DNA of 40,349 nucleotides from Gemmatimonadota bacterium (GCA_021324635.1 JAJPIS010000065.1:1-40349); one strand, 5' to 3'. Positions 1 through 8,654 are shown, numbered from the stretch's first letter. Notes: generated from the sequence alone by a model not told the origin. A program made the numbers and translations.

Positions 1-1
1 C

Positions 2-952
2 TACGATGATCTCGACTACGCCGGGGCGGTCGAGGGCGCACATCAGGCGCTCCGCGATGGACTCTCCGCCGCCGACCAGGCGCACGCGTACCAGGTGCTC
101 GGCTTCGCCTACGCGTCGCTCGACAGTGCGCGCCAGGCCACCGAGGCGCTCAAGCAGCTCATCCTCCTCGACCCGGAACGGGATCTCGACCCGACGCGCG
201 TCTCACCGAAGATCACGAGTCTCTACGCGCTGGCGCTGAACGAGGTGCTGGTCGTGCGACACTTCGCGGTCGATGGCGCACCATTCGTCGCCGGCACGTC
301 CGGCGCCGTGGGCTTCCAGTTCGTCGTCACCCGGCCGGCACTGGTCCGCACGCGGATCACCGGCCCGGGCGGGTCGATTGTGCTCGACTCGGCGATGCGG
401 AGCGGGCCGGTCCGCATTGGGTGGAACGGCTACGGCCGGACCGGCCGCGCCGTGCTGCCCGGCGAATACCGCCTGGTCGTCGAGGCCTGGTCCGGCCGCG
501 ACAGCTACGGCACCGCATATCCGGTGCACGTCGCCGCGAGCGCCGTGGACACGATCGCGCATCTCGACGCCCTTCCGGGGTACTCCCTGCTTCCCGAGCA
601 CGTCGTTCCGCCGCGGAGCGTCCGGCCGGCGGCGGTCGCGGCCCTCGCGGTCGCCGCGGTGGCCGCCGGGACGGTCGCGCTCCAACCATCGGCCCTCAAC
701 GGCGGGGACCGGCGGGCGCTCATCGGCGTCAGCGGGGGAACCCTGCTCGCGGGACTGCTCGGCGCACTCCGCCGGCCGGCACCCGTGCCGTCCGCCGCCA
801 ACATCCGCTACAACACCCTCGTCCACGAACAGCTCGCGCGGCAGAACGCCGAGATCGCGGCGACGAATGCCGCTCGCCGGGAGCAGGTCCGGTTGTCGGT
901 CGTCGCCGAGCCGGGTGCCGGCCCGACGGCCGCTGGCGGAGGTGGACGATGA
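2..952 (+). CDS. TPR and Ig-like domain membrane protein, 5' end missing
   Basis: Open reading frame already open at the left edge, so the start lies outside the window; 316 codons are visible. The first 60 or so residues look like TPR helices (YAGAVEGAHQALRDGL, then a second helix pair ending LLDPERDLDP). A beta-rich segment follows, ending GEYRLVVEAWSGRDSYG, which resembles the FlgD-type Ig fold. Near the C-terminus there are two hydrophobic stretches (from AAVAALAVAAVAAGTVAL and from ALIGVSGGTLLAGLLGAL) and then a charged helical tail. This suggests a periplasmic or membrane scaffolding protein; no enzyme motif is seen. Its stop codon overlaps the next gene's ATG (ATGA), so the two are probably translated together. 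Function is unknown. Confidence 0.75.
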   Translation, partial: YDDLDYAGAVEGAHQALRDGLSAADQAHAYQVLGFAYASLDSARQATEALKQLILLDPERDLDPTRVSPKITSLYALALNEVLVVRHFAVDGAPFVAGTSGAVGFQFVVTRPALVRTRITGPGGSIVLDSAMRSGPVRIGWNGYGRTGRAVLPGEYRLVVEAWSGRDSYGTAYPVHVAASAVDTIAHLDALPGYSLLPEHVVPPRSVRPAAVAALAVAAVAAGTVALQPSALNGGDRRALIGVSGGTLLAGLLGALRRPAPVPSAANIRYNTLVHEQLARQNAEIAATNAARREQVRLSVVAEPGAGPTAAGGGGR

Positions 953-1626
953 GGCTCCGCGCGCTCCGTGTCGTCGGGCTCGCGGTGCCCGCGTTCATGG
1001 TCGCGGCGGCGCCGATCGCGGCGCAGCGCGCGACGCTGAGTGCGGGATACGCGATCGGCGAATACAGCGAGCAGTCGGCGGCCTTTGCGTTCAACGGCTC
1101 GGGGCCAACCGCATCGGGTGCGCTCGGGATCGGGCGGCTCAGCCTTGTCGGCGATCTGGCGCGCCTCCAGTTCAGCCCAACGGGTCGGGACGCGGGGGCC
1201 CTGCAATCGTTCACGATGACCGACGTCGATGTCGCGCTGCGCTACCGGGTGCATCCGCTCGTGAGCCTCGAAGCGGGCGTGCGGCGGCGCTACATCGCGC
1301 CGACCGGCGCCGCCGAGGAGCTGGGCGCTGTGCACGCGGGCGCGCGGATCGAGGTGCCGCTGGCGCCGGGCGCGACGGCCGCCGCGCAACTGGGCTACGT
1401 CGGCGCGGGCGAGTTCTCGGGCGGCGGCTCGGCGCCGTTCGGCGCTGCGATCGGCCTCGGTTTCGCGTACAGCCCCGGGCTCCGGCACCTGAGCATCGTC
1501 GGCGACTACCGGTTCGAGCGCATCGACCGGCGGACGACGGGACACGCCGCGCCGCTCGCCGGGACGACCGTCGATGTCCCCCTCGGTACGAGCGTCGGCC
1601 GCCTCGGCCTGGCTGTCCGGCTGTGA
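949..1626 (+). CDS. Probable outer-membrane beta-barrel protein
   Basis: 225 residues. The ATG overlaps the upstream stop and sits five bases after a strong ribosome-binding site (GGAGGT), which fixes the start. The N-terminus is a classical signal peptide (MRLRALRVVGLAVPAFMVAA, cleavage near AAPIAAQ). The rest alternates polar and hydrophobic residues in short strands (for example DVDVALRYRVHPLVSLEAGV and HLSIVGDYRFERID) and ends in a hydrophobic strand, LGLAVRL. This is the pattern of a small eight- to ten-strand porin-like barrel. No catalytic motif is visible. It probably works with the co-translated TPR/Ig-like protein, for example as a surface partner. The barrel assignment rests on strand pattern only. 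Confidence 0.7.
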   Translation: MRLRALRVVGLAVPAFMVAAAPIAAQRATLSAGYAIGEYSEQSAAFAFNGSGPTASGALGIGRLSLVGDLARLQFSPTGRDAGALQSFTMTDVDVALRYRVHPLVSLEAGVRRRYIAPTGAAEELGAVHAGARIEVPLAPGATAAAQLGYVGAGEFSGGGSAPFGAAIGLGFAYSPGLRHLSIVGDYRFERIDRRTTGHAAPLAGTTVDVPLGTSVGRLGLAVRL

Positions 1627-1644
1627 GCGGTGTAGAACCAATGC

Positions 1645-3069
1645 ATGTCCCTTCCGAGCCCATTCGCCCGGACCCGCTCGCCGTCCGCTGGGCGCGAGGT
1701 CGGTCGGCGCGCACGCTCGTCCGTGGCAGCTCGCGCCGTCGGTGCGGTGCGCACGGTGGGGACCGCGGTCGCCTGCGGCAGTTTCGCCGTGCGTGTGATG
1801 GCGCCGGTGCCCGCACGTGCCCAGGACTCCTCGGCGACGGGGACGACGGGCCGCGCCGCGGTCGCTGACAGCGCCGCCGGGCCACCGGGCGGCGGGCGGA
1901 CGGTGGCGCGCACCAGCGCGCGCACCGGCGCGCGCACCATCGCGCGCGCGCAGGTGATCCACCGGACTGCGCCGGTCCGGGACGCGGGCCGCGATGCGGT
2001 CCGCATCTGCGCCGGCGGTGACATCACGCTCGGGACGAACCTCGATACCGCGTGGGTCCACCGGGTCACCGGGAAGGTGTCCGAACCCGGCGCCGCGCTT
2101 CGCGCCCCCGACTCGCTCGTCGCCCCGCTGCGGCCGCTCCTGGCGGATGCCGACGTCGTGCTCTTCAACCTCGAGGGCGCGCTCGGTGAGGGGGTCGCGC
2201 CGGACGCGAAGTGTCTGGATGCCCGGCCGTTCTGCTTCGCGCTGCGCTCACCGCGGGCCGCCGCGCGCGCGCTCCGCGGGATGGCCGACAGCGGATCGGC
2301 CGTGATCGCCAACGTCGCCAACAATCACACCCGCGATGCGGGGGCCGCTGGCTTCGACACGACGCTGGCGCTCCTCGAGGGCGCCGGTCTCCTCGTCGCC
2401 GGCGTCGATACGGAACCGGCCCTGGTCGTCACGCCGGGCGGCGACACGGTGGCGGTGCTCGGGTTCAGCGCCTGGTCCGCGCCGAGCGTGGCCGATACCG
2501 CCGCCGTCCGTCGGATCGTCGCGCGCGCGGCGGCCCGGTATCGCCGGGTGATCGTCACCGCGCATCTCGGTGCCGAGGGACGCACCGCGCAGCACACACC
2601 GGACTCCCTCGAGCGCTTCGCCGGCGAGCCGCGGGGGAACCCGATTGCCTTCGCCCGGACCGCGGCCGACGCCGGCGCGCGGCTCGTGATCGGCCACGGC
2701 CCGCACGTGCTCCGGGCGGTCGAGTGGTATCGGGGAGCGCTCATCTTCTATTCGCTCGGCAATCTCGTCAATTACGGTCCGTTCAAGATCGTGGAGCCGA
2801 TGAACCGCGGCGCCATCGCGTGCGCGACACTGGGTTCGGCCGGATGGGCGACGGACGCCGTGCTCCGGCCGACCTGGCAGCCCGCCCCCGGAACAGTCCG
2901 CCCGGACCGATCACGCCGGGCCCTCGCGCTCGTCGACGTCCTCAGTCGATCGGATTTTCCCCTCACCGGCGCGGCCGTCGACGGCGCATCCGGGGCCCTG
3001 CGGCGCCGGCCCGTCCGCCGTTCAGGCGGACGGGCTCGCGCGCTCAATCGGCGTCAGACCGCCCGCTGA
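1645..3069 (+). CDS. CapA/PgsA-family (PGA_cap) exported protein
   Basis: 474 residues. The N-terminus is a long basic region followed by a hydrophobic segment and a likely cleavage site (VMAPVPARAQ), so the protein is probably exported. The PGA_cap fold, a calcineurin-like metallophosphoesterase relative, begins near residue 115: ICAGGDITLG, then LFNLEGALGEG, NVANNHTRDAG, VTAHLGAE, VIGHGPHVLRAVEWY and FYSLGNLVNYG. These are the usual metal-binding Asp, Asn and His positions of the family. Family members act in poly-gamma-glutamate capsule formation, but no capB, capC or capD partner is in the window, so the substrate is open. Residues 88-103 are a low-complexity ART-type repeat encoded by 12-base units. 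The last 26 bases overlap the convergent NlpC/P60 gene. No clear ribosome-binding site precedes the chosen ATG; another ATG lies four bases upstream in another frame. Confidence 0.85.
   Translation: MSLPSPFARTRSPSAGREVGRRARSSVAARAVGAVRTVGTAVACGSFAVRVMAPVPARAQDSSATGTTGRAAVADSAAGPPGGGRTVARTSARTGARTIARAQVIHRTAPVRDAGRDAVRICAGGDITLGTNLDTAWVHRVTGKVSEPGAALRAPDSLVAPLRPLLADADVVLFNLEGALGEGVAPDAKCLDARPFCFALRSPRAAARALRGMADSGSAVIANVANNHTRDAGAAGFDTTLALLEGAGLLVAGVDTEPALVVTPGGDTVAVLGFSAWSAPSVADTAAVRRIVARAAARYRRVIVTAHLGAEGRTAQHTPDSLERFAGEPRGNPIAFARTAADAGARLVIGHGPHVLRAVEWYRGALIFYSLGNLVNYGPFKIVEPMNRGAIACATLGSAGWATDAVLRPTWQPAPGTVRPDRSRRALALVDVLSRSDFPLTGAAVDGASGALRRRPVRRSGGRARALNRRQTAR
1906..1953 (+). repeat. 12-base tandem repeat inside the capA-like gene
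   Basis: Three units of the form gcgcgcaccNNc (1906-1917, 1918-1929, 1930-1941), followed by a degenerate GC-only fourth unit to 1953. The unit is four codons long, so copy-number change keeps the frame and only alters the A-R-T-x linker between the signal peptide and the catalytic domain. Confidence 0.85.
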
Positions 3070-3778
3070 GGGACCCCGGGCTCTCGCTCACCGCGGTCGA
3101 GTCGTCACCGGGGATCAGCCGCCGCGCCCCGCGCCAGGGCTTGACCCCACGCACGAGCCGTCGGTTGAGCGGGGTCTCGATCACCCGGCCGGCCTTGCTG
3201 CTGGCCTGCACGAAATGGCCGCCGCCGACGTAGATCCCGATGTGGGAGATCCGGTGGGTCGACGAGCCGAAGGCGACCAGATCTCCCGGGCGCAGTTGCG
3301 ACGTGTCACGCGGGACCAGCGCCCCGGCGCGGGCCTGATCCCTGGCGGTCCGGGGGAGCGGAATGTGGAGCGCACCCATCACGTAGCGTACGAGCCCGCT
3401 ACAGTCGAACCCGTGGGGTGTCGTGCCCCCGAACCGGTAGCGGCGCCCGATCTGGGCCCGCGCCAGGGACACGACCGAGTCCCGGAGTGACCGGGCGGTC
3501 GCGCTGAAGGCCGCAAAGGGCTTGGGCAGATCCCGCGATGACGTCGGTTCGGGGGTGGGGGTGGCCTGGAGGGCCGGCAACGGCGGAATGGCCGCGACCG
3601 GCACCGCCGGACTGGCCTGACCCGGGGCGGTCGGGGGGTCGATCGTGCGGCTCGCGGGCTCCGTCCCCCGGATGCCCCGGAGCGCGTCGGGGAGCGGCGA
3701 CTGCGCACTGGCCCGCGACAGCGGGAGAGCGATCGCGAGCGTCACCATGCCCGCCAACCGAGCATGTCGGAGTGGCAT
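3044..3778 (-). CDS. NlpC/P60 family cell-wall hydrolase
   Basis: 244 residues from the ATG at 3778. The frame could open at a TTG at 3796, but that would overlap queD and only add residues ahead of a clean signal peptide (MPLRHARLAGMVTLAIALPL, cleavage near SRASAQ). A Pro/Thr-rich linker runs to about residue 85. The NlpC/P60 domain follows: RYRFGGTTPHGFDCSGLV with the nucleophile Cys126, RPGDLVAF, SHIGIYVG with His179, and FVQAS with Gln191 as the third residue. Family members cleave peptide bonds in peptidoglycan stems (D-Glu to diamino acid). It is the last gene of the minus-strand run, ten bases after queD. Its 3' end overlaps the capA-like gene by 26 bases. No SH3 or LysM binding domain is present. 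Confidence 0.9.
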   Translation of the reverse strand: MPLRHARLAGMVTLAIALPLSRASAQSPLPDALRGIRGTEPASRTIDPPTAPGQASPAVPVAAIPPLPALQATPTPEPTSSRDLPKPFAAFSATARSLRDSVVSLARAQIGRRYRFGGTTPHGFDCSGLVRYVMGALHIPLPRTARDQARAGALVPRDTSQLRPGDLVAFGSSTHRISHIGIYVGGGHFVQASSKAGRVIETPLNRRLVRGVKPWRGARRLIPGDDSTAVSESPGSLSGRSDAD

Positions 3779-3788
3779 TGTCAGAAAT

Positions 3789-4157
3789 CTAGACAACCGA
3801 ACCCGGCCCCCGATAGACGCAGCCTAACCCAGGCATTTCCCGGACCTCCACAGCCGACAGAGATGGAAGGGCCGGCCACAGCCGTTCCCACAGCCAGCAG
3901 GCGAGCCGCTCGCTGGTCGGATTCTCGAGGCCGTCGATCTCGTTCAGGTAGTGGTGATCGAGCCGCGCGCGGAGCGGCTCGAACGCGGTCGCGATCACAG
4001 CGAAATCGACGACCCAGCCCGTCTGTGGGTCAACCGGGCCGGCCACCGTCAGGCGCACGCCGTAGGAGTGCCCGTGCAGCTGCGCGCACATGTGCTCCGG
4101 CGGGACGTGCGGCAGCCGATGCGCGGCCTCGAAGCGGAAGTCGGCGAAGAGCTCCAT
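3789..4157 (-). CDS. queD: 6-carboxy-5,6,7,8-tetrahydropterin synthase QueD
   Basis: 122 residues, the usual length. QueD converts 7,8-dihydroneopterin triphosphate to 6-carboxytetrahydropterin, the second step of preQ0/queuosine synthesis, in the cytoplasm. The zinc ligands are His13 (FEAAH) and His28/His30 (LHGHSY). The catalytic Cys24 is in place (MCAQLHGH). The DHHYLN motif with His68/His69 and Glu83 of NPTSE complete the active site, and Glu107 near the C-terminus matches the pterin-anchoring Glu. The Cys and the CxxxHGH spacing favour QueD over a eukaryote-type PTPS. It starts six bases after the queE stop, so the two are almost certainly co-transcribed. No strong ribosome-binding site was seen. 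Confidence 0.95.
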   Translation of the reverse strand: MELFADFRFEAAHRLPHVPPEHMCAQLHGHSYGVRLTVAGPVDPQTGWVVDFAVIATAFEPLRARLDHHYLNEIDGLENPTSERLACWLWERLWPALPSLSAVEVREMPGLGCVYRGPGSVV

Positions 4158-4163
4158 CAGGCG

Positions 4164-4793
4164 TCAGCGGATTCCGAGCAGTTTGTGCGTCTGAAGGCTG
4201 AGGCGCCACTGCGGATGCGCCAGACAGTACGCGACCGCTCGCCGGGTGTTGTCGCTCAGCGCCGGCCCATCCATCGGCTGAAGGAAAAAATGGCGAAACG
4301 CCAGCTTCGCGTATCGCTCGGGCTCACCCCGCTCCTGCGGGTAGACGAGCTTGAGCTCGTCGCCGTGATCGAGGACGAGCGGCGCGTCGGCCTTGGGCGA
4401 GACGCACGTCCAATCGATCCCCGGGGGCGGGGCGAGGGTGCCGTTGGTCTCGACGGCGATCGTGAACGCGCGGGCGCGGAGTGCCGAGATGAGGGGCTCG
4501 TCCAACTGGAGGAGGGGCTCGCCCCCGGTACAGACGACGAATCGATGGCCGAGGCCGGCGGGCCACCGCCCCGCGACGGCGTCGGCCAGCGCGTCGGCCG
4601 ACGCGAAGCGGCCCCCGTCGGGGTTGGTGCCGACGAAATCGGTGTCGCAGAACCGGCAGACGGCGTCCCCTCTGTCGCTCTCGCGCCCCGTCCAGAGATT
4701 GCACCCCGCGAAGCGGAGGAACACCGCGGGTCGCCCGGCCTGCGCTCCTTCGCCCTGGAGCGTGTGAAAGATCTCCTTCACCGTATACGTCAT
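4164..4793 (-). CDS. queE: 7-carboxy-7-deazaguanine synthase QueE (radical SAM)
   Basis: 209 residues. QueE is a radical S-adenosylmethionine enzyme that contracts 6-carboxytetrahydropterin to 7-carboxy-7-deazaguanine. The N-terminus EIFHTLQGEGAQAGRPAVFL is the family signature and binds substrate. The iron-sulfur cysteines are Cys31, Cys46 and Cys49, giving a CX14CX2C spacing rather than the standard CX3CX2C. That long loop is known in a subgroup of QueE enzymes, so it is not damage. CTGGEPLLQ is the SAM-binding GGE motif, and SPKAD and THKLLGIR are also typical. It lies between queC (12-base gap) and queD (6-base gap). Confidence 0.95.
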   Translation of the reverse strand: MTYTVKEIFHTLQGEGAQAGRPAVFLRFAGCNLWTGRESDRGDAVCRFCDTDFVGTNPDGGRFASADALADAVAGRWPAGLGHRFVVCTGGEPLLQLDEPLISALRARAFTIAVETNGTLAPPPGIDWTCVSPKADAPLVLDHGDELKLVYPQERGEPERYAKLAFRHFFLQPMDGPALSDNTRRAVAYCLAHPQWRLSLQTHKLLGIR

Positions 4794-4805
4794 ACGGCCG
4801 GTGCG

Positions 4806-5543
4806 TCAGCGCGGAGTCAGTGAGGCGGGCTGATACGGCGTGGGGTCGACGATCCCGGCGTCGGCGAACCCCGCCCGCCGCAACTGGCAGGCATCGCAAT
4901 GCCCGCAGGCGGCGCCGGTGGCATCCGGATCGTAGCAGCTGGTCGTCGCCGCGAAGTCGACCCCGAGTGCCCGTCCGAGCCGGATGATCTCACGCTTGCG
5001 CATCCCGATGAGCGGGGCGCGGATGCGGAACGGCGCACCGCGCTCCACGCCGGTGCGGGTGGCCAGGTTGGCGACGCGCTCGAAGGCCGCGATGAACTCC
5101 GGCCGGCAGTCGGGATAGCCGGAGTAGTCGATGGCGTTCACACCGATGAAGATGTCATGGGCGACCAGCACTTCGGCCCAGGCGAGCGCATACGCGAGAA
5201 AGATCGTGTTGCGGGCGGGCACGTAGGTGACCGGGATGCCCGCGGCCGCGTCGGCGCGCCGATCCTTCGGCACGGCGACATCATCCGTCAGCGCCGAGCC
5301 GCCGGTCGCGCGCAGATCGATCTCGACGATGCGATGAGGGACGCCGGAGTAGCGGGCAATCCGCGCTGCCGCCTCGACCTCGTGCGCATGCCGCTGTCCG
5401 TACCGGAACGTCAGCGCCATCGGTCGGAATCCGTCCCGCAACGCGTGGGCGAGCACGACCGTCGAGTCGAGTCCGCCGCTCAGAAGCACGATCGCCGGCT
5501 GCCCCGACGACGACCGGGGCGGGTCAGGGATAGAGGGCTCCAC
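4806..5543 (-). CDS. queC: 7-cyano-7-deazaguanine synthase QueC
   Basis: 245 residues if started at the GTG at 5543. The frame stays open further upstream, but that part reads against the hydrolase gene and has no family character, so 5543 is preferred. The chosen start overlaps the upstream gene by 20 bases. QueC makes preQ0 from 7-carboxy-7-deazaguanine, ammonia and ATP. The PP-loop is [10 protein letters not shown], and [30 protein letters not shown] and [11 protein letters not shown] are family motifs. The zinc site near the C-terminus is CYDPD followed by CGHCDAC. With queE and queD it forms the preQ0 set in transcription order C-E-D. No queF or folE is in the window, so the fate of preQ0 (queuosine or a DNA deazapurine) cannot be decided here. 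Confidence 0.92.
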   Translation of the reverse strand: MEPSIPDPPRSSSGQPAIVLLSGGLDSTVVLAHALRDGFRPMALTFRYGQRHAHEVEAAARIARYSGVPHRIVEIDLRATGGSALTDDVAVPKDRRADAAAGIPVTYVPARNTIFLAYALAWAEVLVAHDIFIGVNAIDYSGYPDCRPEFIAAFERVANLATRTGVERGAPFRIRAPLIGMRKREIIRLGRALGVDFAATTSCYDPDATGAACGHCDACQLRRAGFADAGIVDPTPYQPASLTPR

Positions 5544-6735
5544 GTACAGTGGAACGTAATCCCCACCCGCGCGCGCCGTCCGACCGGAGTGCCACACCGG
5601 CGAGCGGCGGCACTGCCTGCCGCCCGCCGCGCCCGGCCACGGCGGCGACGGCGAGGTCGGCAATGTCGGCGCGTACGTCGTCGAGGATCGCGATCGGCCC
5701 GGCCGCATGCGCCGCGGTCCCACTGGCCCAGTTCGCGAGCACGATCACCGCCAGATCGTGCTCGGGATCGATCCACATCGACGTGCCCGTATACCCGGTA
5801 TGGCCGTACGCGTCCGGTCCCATGTACTGCCCGCAGCTCGCCCCGCCGGCACAGGTGTCCCATCCGAGCGCGCGCGTGCCGGCGGTGCGCGTCGTGAAGC
5901 GTGCGATCGCCGAATCGCTGACGATGCGCAGCCCATTCGCGCGTCCGCCCGCGAGCATCATCCGGGCGAAGCGCGCGAGATCGTCCGCCGATGCGAACAG
6001 CCCCGCATGGCCGGCGACTCCGCCGAGGGCGGCAGCCGCGCGGTCGTGCACGCGGCCGAGTGGGGCCTCGGTGCGGGCGACGTCGCGCAAGTCGTCCGCT
6101 CGGGGCCGGAAGCGCGTGTGTGCCATGCCGAGTGGCCCGTACACGCGGTGCGCGAGGTACGCGTCGAGCCGTTCGTGGGTGATGGACTCGATGACGAACC
6201 CCAGCACATCGGGCCCGAGATCGGAGTACAGCGATCGCGCGCCGGGTGGGTAGACGAGCGGGGTCTCGAGCACCGCCCGACGAGCGGCCGCCGGCGTCCG
6301 GGCCACACGCCAGAGCTCGAGGCCCTCCGGCAGCCCCGCGCGATGCGTGAGCAGCTCGCGCACGGTGACTCGCTCCCGTCCGCCCCCGTGCCAGCGAGGG
6401 AGGTACCGGGACACCGGCGCGTCGAGGCTCAGGCGGCCCGCGTCGTAAAGGGCCATCGCCGCCGTCGCCGTGGCCACGACCTTGGTGAGCGACGCGAGGT
6501 CGTAGAGCGTCCGCGCCGGATCCACCGCCGGCGAGCGCGGGTCCCAATCGACGTGCCCGTACCCGCGCGACAGGAGGGTCTCCCGACCGCGTGTGACCAC
6601 CACGGCCACCCCCGGGAATCCGCCAGCGGCGAGTCCGTGGAGCGCGACGCGATCGACTGCGGCCCGGAGCGCCACCGCCACGGTATCGCCGCTTCCCTGA
6701 AGCGCCAGCAACGCGAGCCCGTAGATCGCGATCAT
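5524..6735 (-). CDS. Serine hydrolase, beta-lactamase class C/esterase family
   Basis: 403 residues. The active-site serine motif is SLTK (Ser82, Lys85), the Tyr motif is YSD (Tyr170), and the KTG-equivalent is HTG in [12 protein letters not shown]. This set is typical of class C-like penicillin-recognising hydrolases and esterases rather than true resistance enzymes. The segment [20 protein letters not shown] is a strong family signature. The first 14 residues are hydrophobic ([14 protein letters not shown]), so the protein may be exported, although the basic region is missing. The likely substrate is a D-amino-acid ester or peptide of cell-wall origin. It follows the unknown secreted protein by 30 bases and overlaps queC by about 20, as part of the same run. 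Confidence 0.88.
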   Translation of the reverse strand: MIAIYGLALLALQGSGDTVAVALRAAVDRVALHGLAAGGFPGVAVVVTRGRETLLSRGYGHVDWDPRSPAVDPARTLYDLASLTKVVATATAAMALYDAGRLSLDAPVSRYLPRWHGGGRERVTVRELLTHRAGLPEGLELWRVARTPAAARRAVLETPLVYPPGARSLYSDLGPDVLGFVIESITHERLDAYLAHRVYGPLGMAHTRFRPRADDLRDVARTEAPLGRVHDRAAAALGGVAGHAGLFASADDLARFARMMLAGGRANGLRIVSDSAIARFTTRTAGTRALGWDTCAGGASCGQYMGPDAYGHTGYTGTSMWIDPEHDLAVIVLANWASGTAAHAAGPIAILDDVRADIADLAVAAVAGRGGRQAVPPLAGVALRSDGARGWGLRSTVRGALYP

Positions 6736-6765
6736 AGCGGAGCGACGATCAGGCCGTCCGCCCCG

Positions 6766-7623
6766 TCAATGCGCCGGTCGCGCTCGCGCCCGCCGTGCGG
6801 GGCGCGCCGGTGGCGTGCTGTCTGGCGGCGCGCTCAGCGCGTTCGCCCGGCGCGCGGCGCGATGCAGCGCGAGCAGAACGGCCTTTGTCTCGACCGGCGT
6901 GGCCGGTATCGTGAACCCGCGCAGATGCTCGTCGGACACGAAGAAGTGATACTCCACGCTGGGCCGAGCGCCGCGTGGCCGCTGCGGGCGCTCGATGTGG
7001 CGTGTCACCGACAGCGCCCGACCCGTCGTCCCCTCCTCCAGCACCGGCCGGTCGAGGACCTGTGTCGGCAGCCGCCTCGTCCCGAGGCGCACGATGGTCT
7101 GCGTCTCGGCGACGAACTCATCGACCGCGCTCGCCGGGACGGTCACCGTCGAGGTCGTGGTGGCAGACCCGATGCCGATGTAGACGAGCTTCCCGGTCCC
7201 GGCCTTGATCACCATCACGCCATCGCCGACCACGAGATCGGCGACCGGCTCGATGATCGGCCTGGCGGGCGCCGTCGCCGGCTGCGTCGGCGGCGGGGCC
7301 GTGTCTGCGCTCGCGCCGCGGCGGCCGGTCGGCGGGACGGCCGCGCCGGGTCGGCCGGCCGGTCGACGCGCGGCATGGTCCGCTCCCGGGTCCGTGGTCC
7401 GGGGACTCGCCTGCGCCGCCGCCGCTGTCGGCACGGCCACACCGACCGCCATGCAGACGGTGACGCCGATCATCGCCCCGAAGGCGACGCGGCATGCCGC
7501 GCCGCGGCCCGATCGGCGGGCCGCCCGCCGCGCCAGGCGGCACGTCAGGCGGCACGTCAGGCGGCACGTCAGGCGCCACGCCAGGCCGCGCAGGCGGCCG
7601 ACGCTTCCACGTGCCGGCGTCAT
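6766..7623 (-). CDS. Unknown exported or membrane-anchored protein
   Basis: 285 residues. The ATG at 7623 overlaps the agmatine deiminase stop (ATGA), which argues for translational coupling and fixes the start; the longer frame upstream only reads across aguA. A very arginine-rich N-terminus containing a threefold R-L-T-C repeat precedes a hydrophobic segment (AFGAMIGVTVCMAVGVAVPT) that looks like a signal or anchor. A Pro/Ala-rich linker follows. The folded part starts near residue 120 (IIEPVADLVVGDGVMVIKAG) and carries beta-rich sequence such as GKLVYIGIGSATTTSTVTV and PSVEYHFFVSDEHLRGF. The C-terminus is again Arg/Pro-rich. No family is recognised and no catalytic motif is evident. Confidence 0.7.
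   Translation of the reverse strand: MTPARGSVGRLRGLAWRLTCRLTCRLTCRLARRAARRSGRGAACRVAFGAMIGVTVCMAVGVAVPTAAAAQASPRTTDPGADHAARRPAGRPGAAVPPTGRRGASADTAPPPTQPATAPARPIIEPVADLVVGDGVMVIKAGTGKLVYIGIGSATTTSTVTVPASAVDEFVAETQTIVRLGTRRLPTQVLDRPVLEEGTTGRALSVTRHIERPQRPRGARPSVEYHFFVSDEHLRGFTIPATPVETKAVLLALHRAARRANALSAPPDSTPPARPARRARARPAH
7532..7586 (-). repeat. 12-base tandem repeat encoding R-L-T-C units
   Basis: On the plus strand the unit cacgtcaggcgg occurs three times in a row, flanked by degenerate copies (ccaggcgg before, cacgccaggc after). It lies in the N-terminal coding part of the unknown exported gene and is read as (R)LTCRLTCRLTCRL. The unit is a multiple of three, so gain or loss keeps the frame. 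Confidence 0.85.
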
Positions 7624-8654
7624 GCGCCGTTCGGGGTGCGGGGTTGCTGCTGCGTGAGGCAATGCAGCGTGCCATAGCCCCATACGAGATCGACCGCGTG
7701 GATGCCGACGATGCGCCGGTCCGGCATCAGCTCGGCCAACCGGGTCAGGGCAATGCGGTCCTGCGGGTCGTTGAAGGTCGGCACGAGCGCCAGGCCGTTG
7801 GCGAGATAGAAGTTCGCGTAGCTCGCCGGCAGTCGGCGACCTTCCATCGTGACGGGACGTGGGTATGGCAGGCACACGACGCGGAACGCGCCGCCGTTCC
7901 CGCCGGCGAGCTGCAGGCGCCGCAGGTTCTCCTTCGATGGCTCGTGATTGTCGTCCACGGGGTCCGGCTCGTACGCGAGGACGACCACGTCCGGCGCCAC
8001 GAATCGGGCGACATCGTCCACGTGCCCGTGCGTGTCATCCCCCGCGCAGCCAGAGCCCAGCCAGAGTGTTTGCCGGACCCCGAGGTACGTTCGGAACAGT
8101 TGCTCGTAGCCGTCACGCGTCAACCCCGGGTTGCGGAGCTGCACGTCCGAGAGCAGGCACTCCTCGGTCACCAGCGCGAGGCCGGCGCCGTTGACATCGA
8201 TCGCCCCGCCCTCGAGCACCGCCACGCCGCCGGTGTCCGGGCGCCGGGCGTCCACCAGCGGCAGCCCGGTGATCGTCGAGACCGCAGGTCCGACCTCGGC
8301 GTCCGCGGCGTAGTTGTCGTACTTGGCCCAGCCGGTGAACTGCCAGCGCACCAGCTCGACCCGGCCGCCAGCGGCGACAGCCATCGGCGCCGAGTCGCGG
8401 AGCCACGCTCGATCGGTCGGCACGATGTGCAGGCGGTAGCCGTCACGCGCCACGCCGTGCGCCGTGAGCGCGTGCCGGGCTCGCTCCTGCACGGCGTCGT
8501 CCGGGCAGAGGATCTCCACCCGCTCGTGTGGCGCCAACACGCGCACGATCTCGGCGTACACCCAGGTGACCGCGTCGAGCTTGCCCGGCCAGTCCGGCTC
8601 GTGATGCGGCCACGCGATCCACGTCGCCGCATGGGCCTCCCATTCGGCCGGCAT
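7620..8654 (-). CDS. aguA: Agmatine deiminase AguA
   Basis: 344 residues from the ATG at 8654 (MPAEWEAHAATWIAWPHH), which matches where family members begin. A GTG at 8720 would add a Gly/Arg-rich, non-conserved extension. The enzyme hydrolyses agmatine to N-carbamoylputrescine and ammonia. Features of the guanidine-modifying fold are visible: WLRDSAP (Asp87), LEGGAID (Glu149), GDDTHGHVDD (His209/His211) and the catalytic Cys332 in GYGTLHCLTQQQP. It follows aguB by 70 bases, and the two enzymes catalyse consecutive steps to putrescine. Its stop overlaps the start of the next gene. This is the plant/bacterial AguA pathway, bypassing ornithine decarboxylase. Confidence 0.95.
   Translation of the reverse strand: MPAEWEAHAATWIAWPHHEPDWPGKLDAVTWVYAEIVRVLAPHERVEILCPDDAVQERARHALTAHGVARDGYRLHIVPTDRAWLRDSAPMAVAAGGRVELVRWQFTGWAKYDNYAADAEVGPAVSTITGLPLVDARRPDTGGVAVLEGGAIDVNGAGLALVTEECLLSDVQLRNPGLTRDGYEQLFRTYLGVRQTLWLGSGCAGDDTHGHVDDVARFVAPDVVVLAYEPDPVDDNHEPSKENLRRLQLAGGNGGAFRVVCLPYPRPVTMEGRRLPASYANFYLANGLALVPTFNDPQDRIALTRLAELMPDRRIVGIHAVDLVWGYGTLHCLTQQQPRTPNGA

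Noticed and set aside
3779-3796. Upstream TTG start for the NlpC/P60 gene
   Set aside because: It would overlap queD and prepend residues to an already ideal signal peptide starting at ATG 3778.
4164-4793. The unusual cysteine spacing of QueE considered as a damaged cluster site
   Set aside because: A CX14CX2C loop is known in a natural subgroup of QueE, and all other motifs are intact.
5524-6735. Serine hydrolase considered as an antibiotic-resistance beta-lactamase
   Set aside because: The HTG motif and the GVAGHAGLF signature fit the broader esterase/D-peptidase group; nothing in the context suggests resistance.
5707-7677. 656-codon plus-strand frame opposite the serine hydrolase and unknown exported gene
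   Set aside because: Antisense shadow of a hydrolase with intact SxxK, YSD and HTG motifs.
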